A DNA stretch of 64,000 nt from Saliniradius amylolyticus (GTDB taxonomy: Bacteria; Pseudomonadota; Gammaproteobacteria; Enterobacterales; Alteromonadaceae). Below the pieces are notes generated by a model. The model searched no databases and had not been told where the DNA came from. It was given only the letters and a program-made list of their open reading frames with translations. The stretch lies in assembly GCF_003143555.1 (NCBI RefSeq), contig NZ_CP029347.1, positions 806,001 through 870,000 of the forward strand, read 5' to 3'. The position numbers and the translations under genes were made by a program. Below are positions 18,546-27,934 of the stretch, piece after piece (the stretch's first letter is position 1; every line of letters begins with the position of its first letter).

Positions 18546-18563
18546 CTGTCATCAGATTGTCAG
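18546..18563 (+). promoter_or_regulatory. Upstream Pho box of the MSP130-like lipoprotein gene
   Basis: CTGTCAT-CAGA-TTGTCAG: two 7-mers 11 bp apart on the plus strand. The second lies exactly 88 bp (eight 11-bp steps) before the first site of the main array, so the two clusters fall on the same helical face. Confidence 0.65.
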
Positions 18564-18644
18564 GGAGCAAAACGTTAGGTTGAAAATTGAACGCTTAGGG
18601 ACAAATACGACGGTTGTATTAAATTCGGTGCGGTTGATGGAGTT

Positions 18645-18695
18645 GTGTCAATAAGATTTCAAAAAGTTGTCACGACGTTGTCGTTGTGCTGTCAA
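18645..18695 (+). promoter_or_regulatory. Five-site Pho half-site array before the MSP130-like gene
   Basis: Five 7-mers start at 18645, 18656, 18667, 18678 and 18689, each 11 bp apart: GTGTCAA, ATTTCAA, TTGTCAC, TTGTCGT and CTGTCAA. Three are close to the PhoB consensus CTGTCAT and two are weaker. A GATGTT at 18706-18711 could serve as the -10 element, and the coding start follows at 18748. Confidence 0.72.
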
Positions 18696-18747
18696 TAAAT
18701 CTTGGGATGTTAGTGGTCTTAACACTCCAAGTAACCGAGACAGACTA

Positions 18748-20538
18748 ATGACAAATGAAAACCGAATTAAACCAGCACTTCTTGCGCTATCTGTAGCGTT
18801 TGCATTATCAGGCTGTGCCTTGGAAGGCGATGATGGCCTACAGGGGCAACCAGGCCCTCAGGGGGAGCAGGGACCTCAAGGTGACCAGGGACCCGCAGGA
18901 GATGATGCGGTTAAAGGGATTACCATGAAGGTGGTCGCCAGAACCATATTAAATCCAGAAGACCCCGAGGGAGCGGCGGAGATTGTACAGTACCATCCCC
19001 AGACGTTGACTGCTTATGCTATCAATAGCGCGGCCAGCACTCCGACCATTGCCATGATAGATATGACGACTGTCAGCAATGAGCAAGTCACCAACCCACT
19101 GACAGCCGACACCCTTAACTCTACCTCAATGCCACTGGAAACGGAGGTCAATGGCAAAACGCTAGTCGGTGCAAATAGTATTGCGGTGCATGGTGACTGG
19201 CTGGTAGTGGCGATGGAAGCCTCCCATGGTGTGCGTGGCGAGGTTTTGTTTTACAACGGCCTGAATGAAGGCAGTCCGGATTATGTGGGGGCGATTGAAG
19301 CGGGCTTCTTACCCGACATGGTGACGTTTACACCGGATGGGAGCAAGGTCATTGTCGCCAATGAGGGTGAGCCTAATGGGGATTTTAGTGAGGACCCTGA
19401 AGGTTCGGTGACCGTTATTGAATTAGTCGGCAGCGACCTCAGTGCTGCCAGTGTGACGGAGCTGGGTTTTCAGGCCTTCAACGATCAAAAAGAAGCGCTC
19501 AGTGCTATGGGCATGCATTTTCCAACGCCCAATGGCCGCACTATCAATGGAAATACCGTGGATAGTAGTGTCGCTCAGGACCTTGAGCCCGAATACATAA
19601 CGGCAACCAACGATATGGCTTATGTGACCTTGCAGGAAAACAACGGCCTTGCGATGATCAACCTCAATGACCTGTCGATACGCATTCAAGGCCTTGGCTT
19701 TAAGGATTGGTCGCGACTACAGATAGATGCGATGGAAGACGGTACAGTCAGCTTTGGTCAATACCAAAACTTGTATGGTGTATATATGCCAGACAGCATC
19801 GCCAGTTATCAATGGAAAGGCGCTGATTTTTTGGTAACGGCCAACGAGGGCGATGCGCGTGAATATTTCTTTGAGGTGGCTGATGAAGCTGAGTGCATCA
19901 CGGCAGGCGGTGTTGATTACGATGAAGATGATGGTTGTCTGAGCTACACCGATGAGGTGAAAGTTGAAGACTTAATTTTCGAGCCGGGTGTTGAGATCAG
20001 CGCCGATTTGTCTGATTTGAGAGTAACTCAGGCCTTGGGAGATGCCGATGGAAACGGAGAGTACAGTGCCGCTTATGCCTATGGAGCACGATCCTTTACC
20101 ATCTGGGATACGAACGGTCTGGTGGTATTCGACTCAGGCGATGATATTGAACGGATTACGGCATCCGTGCATGGCGATGCCTTTAATAACAACGACGATG
20201 AAAACGAGGGGGATTCCCGCTCAGAGAATAAAGGTGCAGAACCAGAAGCACTGACACTGGGGATGGTGGGTGAGAGAACCTACGCCTTTGTTGGGCTTGA
20301 GCGCATGGGGGGCATTATGATTTATGACATTACGAACCCCTACGATGCTCAATTCGTCGACTACCTGATTAACCGGGATCTTACAGAAGGGTTGGAGCCC
20401 GGTGATGGTATCGGTGATTTGGCTCCTGAGGGCATGAAGTTCGTGCCTGCTGAGGAGAGTGCTTCGGGCCAACCACTACTGATCGTGGGTAATGAGGTCA
20501 GTGGCTCGGTAACGGTTTGGCAAGTGGAGCAATACTGA
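18748..20538 (+). CDS. MSP130-like (choice-of-anchor I) lipoprotein with collagen-like stalk
   Basis: A 596-residue lipoprotein. The lipobox is LSGC with Cys23 and Ala at +2, which favours the outer membrane. Residues 27-53 form nine Gly-X-Y triplets (QGQPGPQGEQGPQGDQG core), a short collagen-like stalk. The rest is a large beta-propeller-like domain with FLPDMVTFTPDGSKVIVANEGEP and LVTANEGDAREY, signatures of the choice-of-anchor I family. Bacterial members are often labelled alkaline phosphatase and are homologous to sea-urchin MSP130. I chose the ATG at 18748 because the longer reading frame starts inside the Pho array and would bury the signal peptide. Enzymatic activity is not established. 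Confidence 0.82.
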   Translation: MTNENRIKPALLALSVAFALSGCALEGDDGLQGQPGPQGEQGPQGDQGPAGDDAVKGITMKVVARTILNPEDPEGAAEIVQYHPQTLTAYAINSAASTPTIAMIDMTTVSNEQVTNPLTADTLNSTSMPLETEVNGKTLVGANSIAVHGDWLVVAMEASHGVRGEVLFYNGLNEGSPDYVGAIEAGFLPDMVTFTPDGSKVIVANEGEPNGDFSEDPEGSVTVIELVGSDLSAASVTELGFQAFNDQKEALSAMGMHFPTPNGRTINGNTVDSSVAQDLEPEYITATNDMAYVTLQENNGLAMINLNDLSIRIQGLGFKDWSRLQIDAMEDGTVSFGQYQNLYGVYMPDSIASYQWKGADFLVTANEGDAREYFFEVADEAECITAGGVDYDEDDGCLSYTDEVKVEDLIFEPGVEISADLSDLRVTQALGDADGNGEYSAAYAYGARSFTIWDTNGLVVFDSGDDIERITASVHGDAFNNNDDENEGDSRSENKGAEPEALTLGMVGERTYAFVGLERMGGIMIYDITNPYDAQFVDYLINRDLTEGLEPGDGIGDLAPEGMKFVPAEESASGQPLLIVGNEVSGSVTVWQVEQY

Positions 20539-20565
20539 CTGAGCGCCAAACGCACTTGTGTACAT

Positions 20566-20595
20566 AAAAAAACCGCCGGTACCGGCGGTTTTTTT
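20566..20595. terminator. Bidirectional palindromic terminator
   Basis: A perfect 15-bp palindrome: an A-run, ACCGCCGGT/ACCGGCGGT arms and a T-run, 27 bp after the lipoprotein stop. Confidence 0.92.
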
Positions 20596-20676
20596 ATGTC
20601 CTGATCGCGTGCCGCCATGACACTCAACCCGAACAAGGTTAGAATTTGCAGAATAATCCTTATAGAGAGCGCATAT

Positions 20677-21801
20677 ATGACCGATTCTGTGGTGATCAGC
20701 GGCAGTGGCCTGTGGACCCCGGCCGAGAGTATCAGTAATGAGGAGCTGGTCGCGGTATACAACCAGTGGGCCGAGCAGTTTAATCAACAGCATCAGCAAG
20801 CCATCGAAGCCGGCGAAATAGACGCGAAACCTTTTTCCAGTGCCGAGTTTATCGAGAAGGCCTCCGGTATCAAGAGCCGCTATGTGTATGAAAAATCGGG
20901 CATTCTGGATATCGATCGTATGAAGCCTAAAATGCCGGAGCGCCCCGAGAGTGCCCGCTCTGAGCAGGCCGAGATTGCTATTGATGCGGCCCAAAAAGCC
21001 TTAGCTGCGGCGGGCCGAAGCGCCTCGGAGGTGGATGCGGTGATTGTTTCTTGTGCCTACACTCAGCGAGCTTATCCGGCGATTGCCATCGAGGTTCAGG
21101 ATGCCCTGGGCATTCAGGGCTTTGGGTTTGATATGCTGGTGGCCTGTTCGGCGGCGACCTTCGGTTTGCATCGTGCTTATGAAATGGTCAAGGCGGGCAC
21201 GGCCAGGTCGGTACTGGTGATCAACCCTGAACTGGTCTCGCCGCAGTTAAACTACTGCGATCGCGACAGCCACTTTATTTTCGGTGATGTGGCTACCGCT
21301 ATGTTGGTGGAAGACGGGGCACAAGCCACTGGTCCGCATGTGTTTGAGATCCTGGGCACTAAGGCAGTAACCCAGTTTTCTAACAACATTCGCTCTAACT
21401 TTGGTTACATGGCCCGAGCCTATGACAGCGACCCTTACGGGGCCGATAAGTTGTTCCATCAAAACGGTCGTAAGGTGTTTAAGGAAGTCTGCCCTATGGC
21501 AGCGGATCACTTGCAGCAGCATCTGGCCGATTGTGGCTACGACACCACGGATGTTCGCCGCTGGTGGTTGCATCAGGCCAATATCAATATGAATCTACTG
21601 ATCGCGAAAAAGCTACTGGGCCGGGACGCCAGCGAAGATGAGGCGCCTATCGTACTGGACAGGTTCGCCAATACTGCCTCAGCCGGTTCCATGATCGCCT
21701 TCAACCTGCATCATCAGGATATGCAAAGTGGTGAGCTTGGCGTGCTGTGTTCCTTCGGAGCGGGTTACTCAATTGGTAGTCTGGTGTTGAAGAAACGCTA
21801 A
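20677..21801 (+). CDS. Beta-ketoacyl-ACP synthase III family protein (FabH-like)
   Basis: A 374-residue thiolase-fold condensing enzyme. The catalytic triad of KAS III is visible: Cys157 in LVACSAATFG, His299 in WWLHQANINMN and Asn332 in DRFANTASAGS. It has a longer N-terminal segment (about 45 extra residues between the first strand and the ASGIKSRY motif) than E. coli FabH. The ATG at 20677 follows GAGAG. This longer FabH-like class is common in marine gammaproteobacteria, and its role in initiating fatty acid synthesis is likely but not certain. It stands alone between terminators. Confidence 0.85.
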   Translation: MTDSVVISGSGLWTPAESISNEELVAVYNQWAEQFNQQHQQAIEAGEIDAKPFSSAEFIEKASGIKSRYVYEKSGILDIDRMKPKMPERPESARSEQAEIAIDAAQKALAAAGRSASEVDAVIVSCAYTQRAYPAIAIEVQDALGIQGFGFDMLVACSAATFGLHRAYEMVKAGTARSVLVINPELVSPQLNYCDRDSHFIFGDVATAMLVEDGAQATGPHVFEILGTKAVTQFSNNIRSNFGYMARAYDSDPYGADKLFHQNGRKVFKEVCPMAADHLQQHLADCGYDTTDVRRWWLHQANINMNLLIAKKLLGRDASEDEAPIVLDRFANTASAGSMIAFNLHHQDMQSGELGVLCSFGAGYSIGSLVLKKR

Positions 21802-21817
21802 GTCGTCAAACAGAGCA

Positions 21818-21850
21818 GGAAACGGGGCTGGATTAACGCGCCCCGCTTCC
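21818..21850. terminator. Possible terminator between the FabH-like gene and glcB
   Basis: A CGGGGC/GCCCCG stem with partly paired GGAA/TTCC flanks lies between the converging genes. It has no proper T-run on either strand, so the call is weak. Confidence 0.35.
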
Positions 21851-21857
21851 CAAACGC

Positions 21858-24023
21858 TTAGTCTTGCTGTTGCTTCATCTCTAAACGCTTCTTGTGCAGC
21901 ACCGGTTCGGTATAGCCCGATGGTTGGGTCTTACCGTTGAAGATCAGTTCACTGGCAGCCTGAAATGCAATGCTCTTCTCTGGCTCTGGCAGCATGGCAA
22001 TGTACTCGGGATCACCGCTATTTTGCTTATCCACCAACGCCGCCATCCGTTTTAAAGTTTCTTCTACCTGCGACTGACTGACGATGCCGTGATGCAGCCA
22101 GTTGGCAATATGCTGACTGGAAATACGTAAGGTGGCTCTGTCTTCCATCAGGCCCACATCGTGAATATCTGGCACCTTGGAGCATCCGACTCCCTGATGC
22201 ACCCAGCGTACTACGTAACCCAGAATGCCCTGCACATTGTTATCCAACTCCTGCTGAACCTCATCGGCGCTGAGAGTGTCTGGCTGTTCCAGCAGCGGAA
22301 TTTGCAGCAAGGTGTCTCGCAGGCCTTGGGCATCGGGAAGGTGTTTTTGAACCTCGAACACATCCACCTGATGATAGTGCAGCGCATGCAGAGTCGCGGC
22401 AGTCGGTGAGGGTACCCAGGCGGTATTGGCTCCGGCTTTGGGGTGACCTATTTTCGCTTCCATCATCTCCGCCATCTTATCCGGCATGGGCCACATGCCC
22501 TTACCGATCTGAGCCTTACCGGACAGGCCCGATTTTAATCCGATCAAGACATTGGCTTGCTCGTAGGCCTGGATCCAGGGGCGCTGCTTGAGCTCACCTT
22601 TGCGGGCAAAAGGCCCGGCGAGCATACTGGTATGGATCTCGTCACCGGTGCGATCCAAAAAGCCGGTATTGATGAATATGACCCGCTCCCTGGCTGCCTC
22701 AATACAAGCCTTAAGGTTCAGGCTGGTGCGACGCTCCTCGTCCATAATGCCCATTTTCAGTGTATTGGCAGGCAGGTCCACCAACTGTTCTACACGGGCA
22801 AACAGGGTGTTGGTAAAGGCCACTTCTTCCGGTCCGTGCATCTTAGGCTTAACGATATAGACACTGCCGGTTCGGCTGTTGCCGAACTGACCCTGATTCA
22901 TAATATCCAGCTTGGCAATAAGGCTGGTGATCACTCCGTCCATCAGGCCTTCAAAGACGGGCTCGCCATCCAAAGTGATGGCCGGATTGCGCATAAGGTG
23001 GCCCACATTGCGAATCAGCATCAGGCTGCGACCTGGCAGGCTCAGGCCTTTTCCATCCGGAGTTTGATAGTCACGGTCCGGATTTAGGCGCCGCGTGAGG
23101 GTGTTGCCGTCTTTTTGCATTTTAATGCTCAGATCACCCATCACCAACCCAAGCCAGTTTTGATACACCAGGGTCTTGTCTTCGCCGTCGACGGCGGCCA
23201 CCGAGTCCTCACAATCCATAATGGTGGTCAGCGCTGACTCCATCAGGATATCGCTGACATGAGCGGGGTCGGTCCTACCCACAGGGTGGCTGGCATTGAT
23301 TTGAATCTCGGCGTGCAGGCCATTGTGCTGCAGTAAAACGGCATCGGGTTGGCTGGCATCCCCCTTGAATCCCACAAACTGGCCGGGGGAAGCCAGGGTT
23401 GTCACATCACCGTTTTCCAGGCTCACGCTGAGTTGACCGTTATCGATGCGATAACCGGTGACCTGGCGGTGCTGGCCCTGCGTAAGAGGGGCAATCTTAT
23501 CCAGCCAGTCCTTGGCCCAGGTGACCACCTTCTGCCCTCGCACCGGGTTATATTGGCTTCCTTTCTCGGCACCATCTGTTTCGGGGAGCACGTCGGTACC
23601 ATAGGCGGCATCGTACAGGCTGCCCCAGCGTGCATTGGCAGCATTTAGCGCATAGCGAGCGTTATTGATAGGCACTACCAGTTGGGGACCGGCCAGGCGA
23701 GCGATCTCGTCATCCACGTTTTGGGTTTGAATACGAAAGTCGGCAGGCTCAGATTGCAGATAGCCGATGCTTTCTAAAAATGCCTTGTAATCGGAGGCCG
23801 CCAGAGTTGGATGCTGGCGATGATAGTCATCGATGTGTTGCTGTAATTGCTCTCGCTTATCCAGTAATGCCTGGTTTTCCGGGCTCAAATCTTTGAGTAA
23901 GTGAGCGAAGCCTCGCCAGAATAGCGCCGGGTCCAGGCCGGTTTTAGGCAGGACTTGCTGTTCAAGAAAGTCGCATAGTTGAGGGTGAACGCTGAGTGCG
24001 TCGCGTTGCTGATAGGCCGCCAT
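21858..24023 (-). CDS. glcB: Malate synthase G
   Basis: Condenses glyoxylate with acetyl-CoA to malate, the second step of the glyoxylate shunt. The 721-residue length, the [24 protein letters not shown] region and the long beta-rich insert (residues about 130-260) mark isoform G rather than the shorter Ace[23 protein letters not shown] and [15 protein letters not shown] are catalytic-core segments. AGGAG precedes the ATG. It lies 108 bp downstream of, and co-oriented with, the LysR gene; no terminator is visible between them. Confidence 0.96.
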   Translation of the reverse strand: MAAYQQRDALSVHPQLCDFLEQQVLPKTGLDPALFWRGFAHLLKDLSPENQALLDKREQLQQHIDDYHRQHPTLAASDYKAFLESIGYLQSEPADFRIQTQNVDDEIARLAGPQLVVPINNARYALNAANARWGSLYDAAYGTDVLPETDGAEKGSQYNPVRGQKVVTWAKDWLDKIAPLTQGQHRQVTGYRIDNGQLSVSLENGDVTTLASPGQFVGFKGDASQPDAVLLQHNGLHAEIQINASHPVGRTDPAHVSDILMESALTTIMDCEDSVAAVDGEDKTLVYQNWLGLVMGDLSIKMQKDGNTLTRRLNPDRDYQTPDGKGLSLPGRSLMLIRNVGHLMRNPAITLDGEPVFEGLMDGVITSLIAKLDIMNQGQFGNSRTGSVYIVKPKMHGPEEVAFTNTLFARVEQLVDLPANTLKMGIMDEERRTSLNLKACIEAARERVIFINTGFLDRTGDEIHTSMLAGPFARKGELKQRPWIQAYEQANVLIGLKSGLSGKAQIGKGMWPMPDKMAEMMEAKIGHPKAGANTAWVPSPTAATLHALHYHQVDVFEVQKHLPDAQGLRDTLLQIPLLEQPDTLSADEVQQELDNNVQGILGYVVRWVHQGVGCSKVPDIHDVGLMEDRATLRISSQHIANWLHHGIVSQSQVEETLKRMAALVDKQNSGDPEYIAMLPEPEKSIAFQAASELIFNGKTQPSGYTEPVLHKKRLEMKQQQD

Positions 24024-24131
24024 ACATTGCTCCTGTAGATCCAGATGCCTCCAGTCTAGCCAGCCCGGTGTTAATTGTTGAGTTTATGCCACCTATCTTC
24101 ATCATTCATACAAATTATGAGAGTTTTATTA

Positions 24132-25070
24132 CTACTCCAATTCACGGGCGATATCGATGATCAGTCGGCGTAGCCAGATGTGGCCAGCATCGTGCTGAAG
24201 CAGGGCGCTCCAGGCCATTTTCAGGGCAATGGGCGGAATATCGAATGGCGGTTCTAAGATGGCCATGTCCGGGTCTTTAGCATAAATCTGTGCCGCACGG
24301 CTGGGAAGGGTGGCAATCAGGTTTTGCTCCTTGGCCAGTTGCAGGGCCACATGATAATGGCGGGTAAATACCCGGATATGTCGTTTCTTGCCGATCTTAC
24401 TGAGTTCGAGGTCCACCCAGCCCAGTTTCTGAACTTCGTTGGGATCGATACCCACGCCCACACCAAAGCCGGTTTTGCTGACCCAAATGTGTTGGCTGTC
24501 CAGATAATTCTCTAACGTAAAGGCTTTAAGTACCGGGTTTTCCCTGTTGACCACGCACGAGAAGGTGTCGTACCAGAGAACTTTCTGGTGGAAGGACAGA
24601 GGTAGCTCTTCGAATCGATTGATGGCCATGTCTACCTTGCCGTGCTCTACATCGTGGAAGGTCACATCACTGGGGGTGATCACATCTAAGGTGATCCCGG
24701 GGGCTTCTTTGTTAAGTTGACGAATCACCTCTAACAGCAGGGTCGATTCGGCATAGTCGCTGGCCATGATGCGAAAAGTACGCGTACTGGTCGCCGGTTC
24801 GAAGTCGGTACTGGGCTGAATGACTGACTCCAGGTTGAAAAGAGTATCGCGGATTACTGGCTGTAACTCGAGGGCGCGTTGTGTTGGTGTCATGCCATCG
24901 GAGGTGCGAATTAATATGGGGTCGTTAAACAGCTCCCGAAGTCGCTTCAGGCCGTTACTCATTGCGGGCTGAGTAATGCTGAGCTGATTGGCGGCCCGCG
25001 TGACACTGCGTTCTCTTAGCAACACATCGAAATACACCAACAGGTTCAGGTCTACTTTAGATATATTCAT
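24132..25070 (-). CDS. LysR-type regulator, probably of glyoxylate-shunt genes
   Basis: A 312-residue LysR-type transcription factor with N-terminal helix-turn-helix (SVTRAANQLSITQPAMSNGLKRL, about residues 22-44) and a substrate-binding-like effector domain. It is divergent from aceA and directly upstream of glcB, so it likely controls both. Its effector cannot be read from sequence. I do not recognise it as a named regulator. The 148-bp gap to aceA contains A/T-rich stretches such as GTTAATAAATTGGTTGAATC that could hold its binding site. Confidence 0.85.
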   Translation of the reverse strand: MNISKVDLNLLVYFDVLLRERSVTRAANQLSITQPAMSNGLKRLRELFNDPILIRTSDGMTPTQRALELQPVIRDTLFNLESVIQPSTDFEPATSTRTFRIMASDYAESTLLLEVIRQLNKEAPGITLDVITPSDVTFHDVEHGKVDMAINRFEELPLSFHQKVLWYDTFSCVVNRENPVLKAFTLENYLDSQHIWVSKTGFGVGVGIDPNEVQKLGWVDLELSKIGKKRHIRVFTRHYHVALQLAKEQNLIATLPSRAAQIYAKDPDMAILEPPFDIPPIALKMAWSALLQHDAGHIWLRRLIIDIARELE

Positions 25071-25218
25071 GTAGGTTATGCCCGGAATCTAGTTAATAAA
25101 TTGGTTGAATCATAGCGTGACTGGCTAATCTTGTCAGCAACAGGTTTTCAATCTGTGCTGCCAAAACACAACAACAAGTGCAGCGATGAGTTAACAGTGT
25201 CTGAAAGAGGAAAGAACT

Positions 25219-26814
25219 ATGTCAGCCTACCAACATGCTATTGATACCGCCAGCCAGCTTTGCAATGGTCAACCTACCTGGCAAAACATTAATCCCGAGT
25301 TTGTGGCTCGTATGCAGACTCAAAATCGCTTTAAGACCGGGCTGGATATCGCCCGTTATACGGCCTCGGTAATGCGCCGGGATATGACCGAGTATGATGC
25401 CAATCCTGCAGCTTACACACAGTCCTTAGGTTGCTGGCATGGCTTTGTGGGTCAGCAGAAACTGCTGTCGATTAAAAAGCATCATGGCACCACCAACAAA
25501 CGTTACCTGTATCTGTCCGGATGGATGGTGGCGGCCATGCGCTCGGAGTTTGGTCCTCTTCCAGACCAGTCCATGCATGAAAAGACCGCGGTACCGGCGC
25601 TTATCGAAGAGCTGTACGGCTTCTTAAAGCAGGCCGATGCCCGCGAGTTGGGCCATTTATTTACGCAGCTGGATGAGGCTCAAGGCCATGGCGACCAGGT
25701 GGCGGTGCAGCGCCTGCAAAATGAAATCGACAGTTTTGAAACGCATGTCGTTCCAATTATTGCCGATATTGACGCGGGTTTCGGCAATGAAGAAGCCACT
25801 TACCTGCTGGCTAAGAAGATGATCGAAGCCGGGGCCTGCTGCATTCAAATCGAAAACCAGGTGTCCGACGCTAAGCAGTGTGGCCATCAGGACGGTAAAG
25901 TCACCGTGCCTCACGAGGACTTCTTAGCTAAGATCAATGCCGTACGTTACGCCTTCTTAGAGCTGGGCGTGGACGATGGGGTGATTGTGGCTCGCACCGA
26001 TTCTCTGGGCGCAGGCCTGACGCAAAAGATCCCGGTTGCTCAGCAGGCGGGGGATTTAGCCGACCAATACAACGCGTTTCTTGAAACCACTCCGGTGGCA
26101 TCAGCAGAAGACGTCAGTGATGGTGATATGGTGATCAAGCAAAATGGTGAGCTGAGAAAGCCCGTGCGTCTGCCCAACGGCTTGTACAAGTTCAAGGCAG
26201 GAACGGGTGAGGATCGGGTGGTACTGGATTGCATCACCAGCTTACAAAATGGTGCCGATCTGTTGTGGATAGAGACTGAGAAGCCACACATTGGTCAGAT
26301 TGCGGGTATGGTCAATCGCATTCGTGATGTGGTGCCGGATGCTAAGCTGGTATACAACAACTCACCATCCTTCAACTGGACACTGAATTTCCGTCAGCAA
26401 GTGTTTGATGCCTGGCAGCAGCAAGGTAAGGATATAAGTCAGTACCAACGGCCCGAACTCATGAGCGAAGCTTACGATGGCAGTGAGCTGGCTCAGGAAG
26501 CGGACCGTTGGATCCAGAACTTCCAGAAAGACGCGGCCGAGCAGGCGGGGATCTTCCATCATCTGATTACTCTGCCGACCTATCATACGGCGGCGTTGTC
26601 TACGGATAATCTGGCCAAAGGCTACTTTGGCGATGAAGGAATGCTGGCCTATGTGGATAAGGTTCAGCGCCAGGAGATTCGCCAACAACTGGCTTGTGTC
26701 AAACACCAGGATATGGCTGGCTCCAATCTGGGGGATGATCACAAGGAGTATTTCTCCGGAGAACAGGCACTGAAAGCCGGAGGCGCCAACAACACAATGA
26801 ATCAGTTTGGCTAA
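25219..26814 (+). CDS. aceA: Isocitrate lyase, long form
   Basis: Splits isocitrate into succinate and glyoxylate, the first step of the glyoxylate shunt. The 531-residue protein carries the active-site KQCGH motif with catalytic Cys at about residue 221, preceded by IDAGFGNEEATYLLAKKMIEAGA. It is about 100 residues longer than the E. coli enzyme, as in Pseudomonas and other marine bacteria. Strong AGAGGAAAG ribosome-binding site. The product feeds GlcB, encoded nearby. Terminated by an intrinsic terminator. Confidence 0.96.
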   Translation: MSAYQHAIDTASQLCNGQPTWQNINPEFVARMQTQNRFKTGLDIARYTASVMRRDMTEYDANPAAYTQSLGCWHGFVGQQKLLSIKKHHGTTNKRYLYLSGWMVAAMRSEFGPLPDQSMHEKTAVPALIEELYGFLKQADARELGHLFTQLDEAQGHGDQVAVQRLQNEIDSFETHVVPIIADIDAGFGNEEATYLLAKKMIEAGACCIQIENQVSDAKQCGHQDGKVTVPHEDFLAKINAVRYAFLELGVDDGVIVARTDSLGAGLTQKIPVAQQAGDLADQYNAFLETTPVASAEDVSDGDMVIKQNGELRKPVRLPNGLYKFKAGTGEDRVVLDCITSLQNGADLLWIETEKPHIGQIAGMVNRIRDVVPDAKLVYNNSPSFNWTLNFRQQVFDAWQQQGKDISQYQRPELMSEAYDGSELAQEADRWIQNFQKDAAEQAGIFHHLITLPTYHTAALSTDNLAKGYFGDEGMLAYVDKVQRQEIRQQLACVKHQDMAGSNLGDDHKEYFSGEQALKAGGANNTMNQFG

Positions 26815-26838
26815 GCTCAGGGTATAAGTGAGTAGAGG

Positions 26839-26865
26839 AAGGCCGTGGGTGACCACGGCCTTTTT
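26839..26865 (+). terminator. Intrinsic terminator after aceA
   Basis: A 10-bp stem (AAGGCCGTGG/CCACGGCCTT), a 4-nt loop and a T-run, 24 bp after the aceA stop. Confidence 0.92.
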
Positions 26866-26943
26866 GCGTATAGACAAGGGCTCGCATCAGCAAAGCGGGC
26901 AAGCTATGATAGAAACATTGTTGTGTAATAGGTGAGTTTGGTT

Positions 26944-27909
26944 ATGTCGCAGTTGTTGTCATCGGTGGATCAGCGTACCAACCTGGTGGGAGAGAACCGA
27001 CTGGAGTTGTTGTTATTCCGCCTGGGCAGTCGTCAGCTGTTTGCCATGAATGTGTTTAAGGTACGGGAAGTGATCCGGGTACCCAGCTTAAGCAAAATGC
27101 CCGGCTCCCACCCCCATCTTAAAGGTGTAATGGATTTTCGGGGACACTCGGTGCCCATTATCGACTTGCGCAGTGCCATTCGCTTGCCGGGAAAAATGGA
27201 TCATGAGCACGAAAATGTCATCATCACCGAGTACAACCGCACGGTGCAGGGTTTTTTGATTGGTCAGGTAATGAATATTGTTAACACCTCCTGGTCCGAT
27301 ATTCAGCCGCCCCCGAAAACGTTAGGACGAGGCAGCTACTTGACCGCCATTACCCACACCGAGTTGGAAGGGCAGCGGGAGATCGTCGAGATTATCGACG
27401 TGGAGAAAGTTCTGGCCGAGATTGTGGACTATGACGTGGAGTTGCCTCAAGAGGTCTTGGACGACGAAGTCACCGCTCACCTGGCCGGCAAGAAGGTGCT
27501 GATTGTGGACGACTCTCCTACCGCCCGTGGCCAGGTTAAGAACACTCTCAGTCAGGTGGGTATTGAGGTGATAGAATGCCAGGATGGTCGCGAGGCCCTG
27601 GACTTACTAAAACATTGGGCCGATGAGGGCATCGATATTTATCAGCAGATCCTGATGATGTTTACCGACGCCGAAATGCCGGAAATGGACGGTTACAGTC
27701 TGACCGCCTCGGTACGTGATGATGCCCGCATGAAGAATCTGTATGTGGTTCTGAATACGTCGTTGAGTGGCTCATTTAACCAGGCCATGGTGAAAAAGGT
27801 GGGCTGCGATGGTTTCATCTCTAAATTCCAGCCTGAGCTTTTAGTGGTGGAGGCGCAAAAGTGCATGCGCCGTATTCTGGAAGGCAAAGCGCCTCACGAT
27901 GTGACGTGA
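26944..27909 (+). CDS. cheV: Chemotaxis coupling protein CheV
   Basis: A 321-residue hybrid of an N-terminal CheW-like domain (about residues 20-165) and a C-terminal receiver domain. The CheW part has the VMDFRGHSVPIIDLR core. The receiver has VLIVDDSPTARG and the phospho-acceptor Asp in MFTDAEMPEMDGY. CheV couples receptors to CheA and may tune adaptation. The ATG at 26944 is preceded by GGTGAG, and a GTG four codons earlier is the alternative. It is monocistronic and lies about 7 kb from the main chemotaxis operon. Confidence 0.93.
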   Translation: MSQLLSSVDQRTNLVGENRLELLLFRLGSRQLFAMNVFKVREVIRVPSLSKMPGSHPHLKGVMDFRGHSVPIIDLRSAIRLPGKMDHEHENVIITEYNRTVQGFLIGQVMNIVNTSWSDIQPPPKTLGRGSYLTAITHTELEGQREIVEIIDVEKVLAEIVDYDVELPQEVLDDEVTAHLAGKKVLIVDDSPTARGQVKNTLSQVGIEVIECQDGREALDLLKHWADEGIDIYQQILMMFTDAEMPEMDGYSLTASVRDDARMKNLYVVLNTSLSGSFNQAMVKKVGCDGFISKFQPELLVVEAQKCMRRILEGKAPHDVT

Positions 27910-27934
27910 AAGGCTTCTGGGGCGGAGTTAATGT

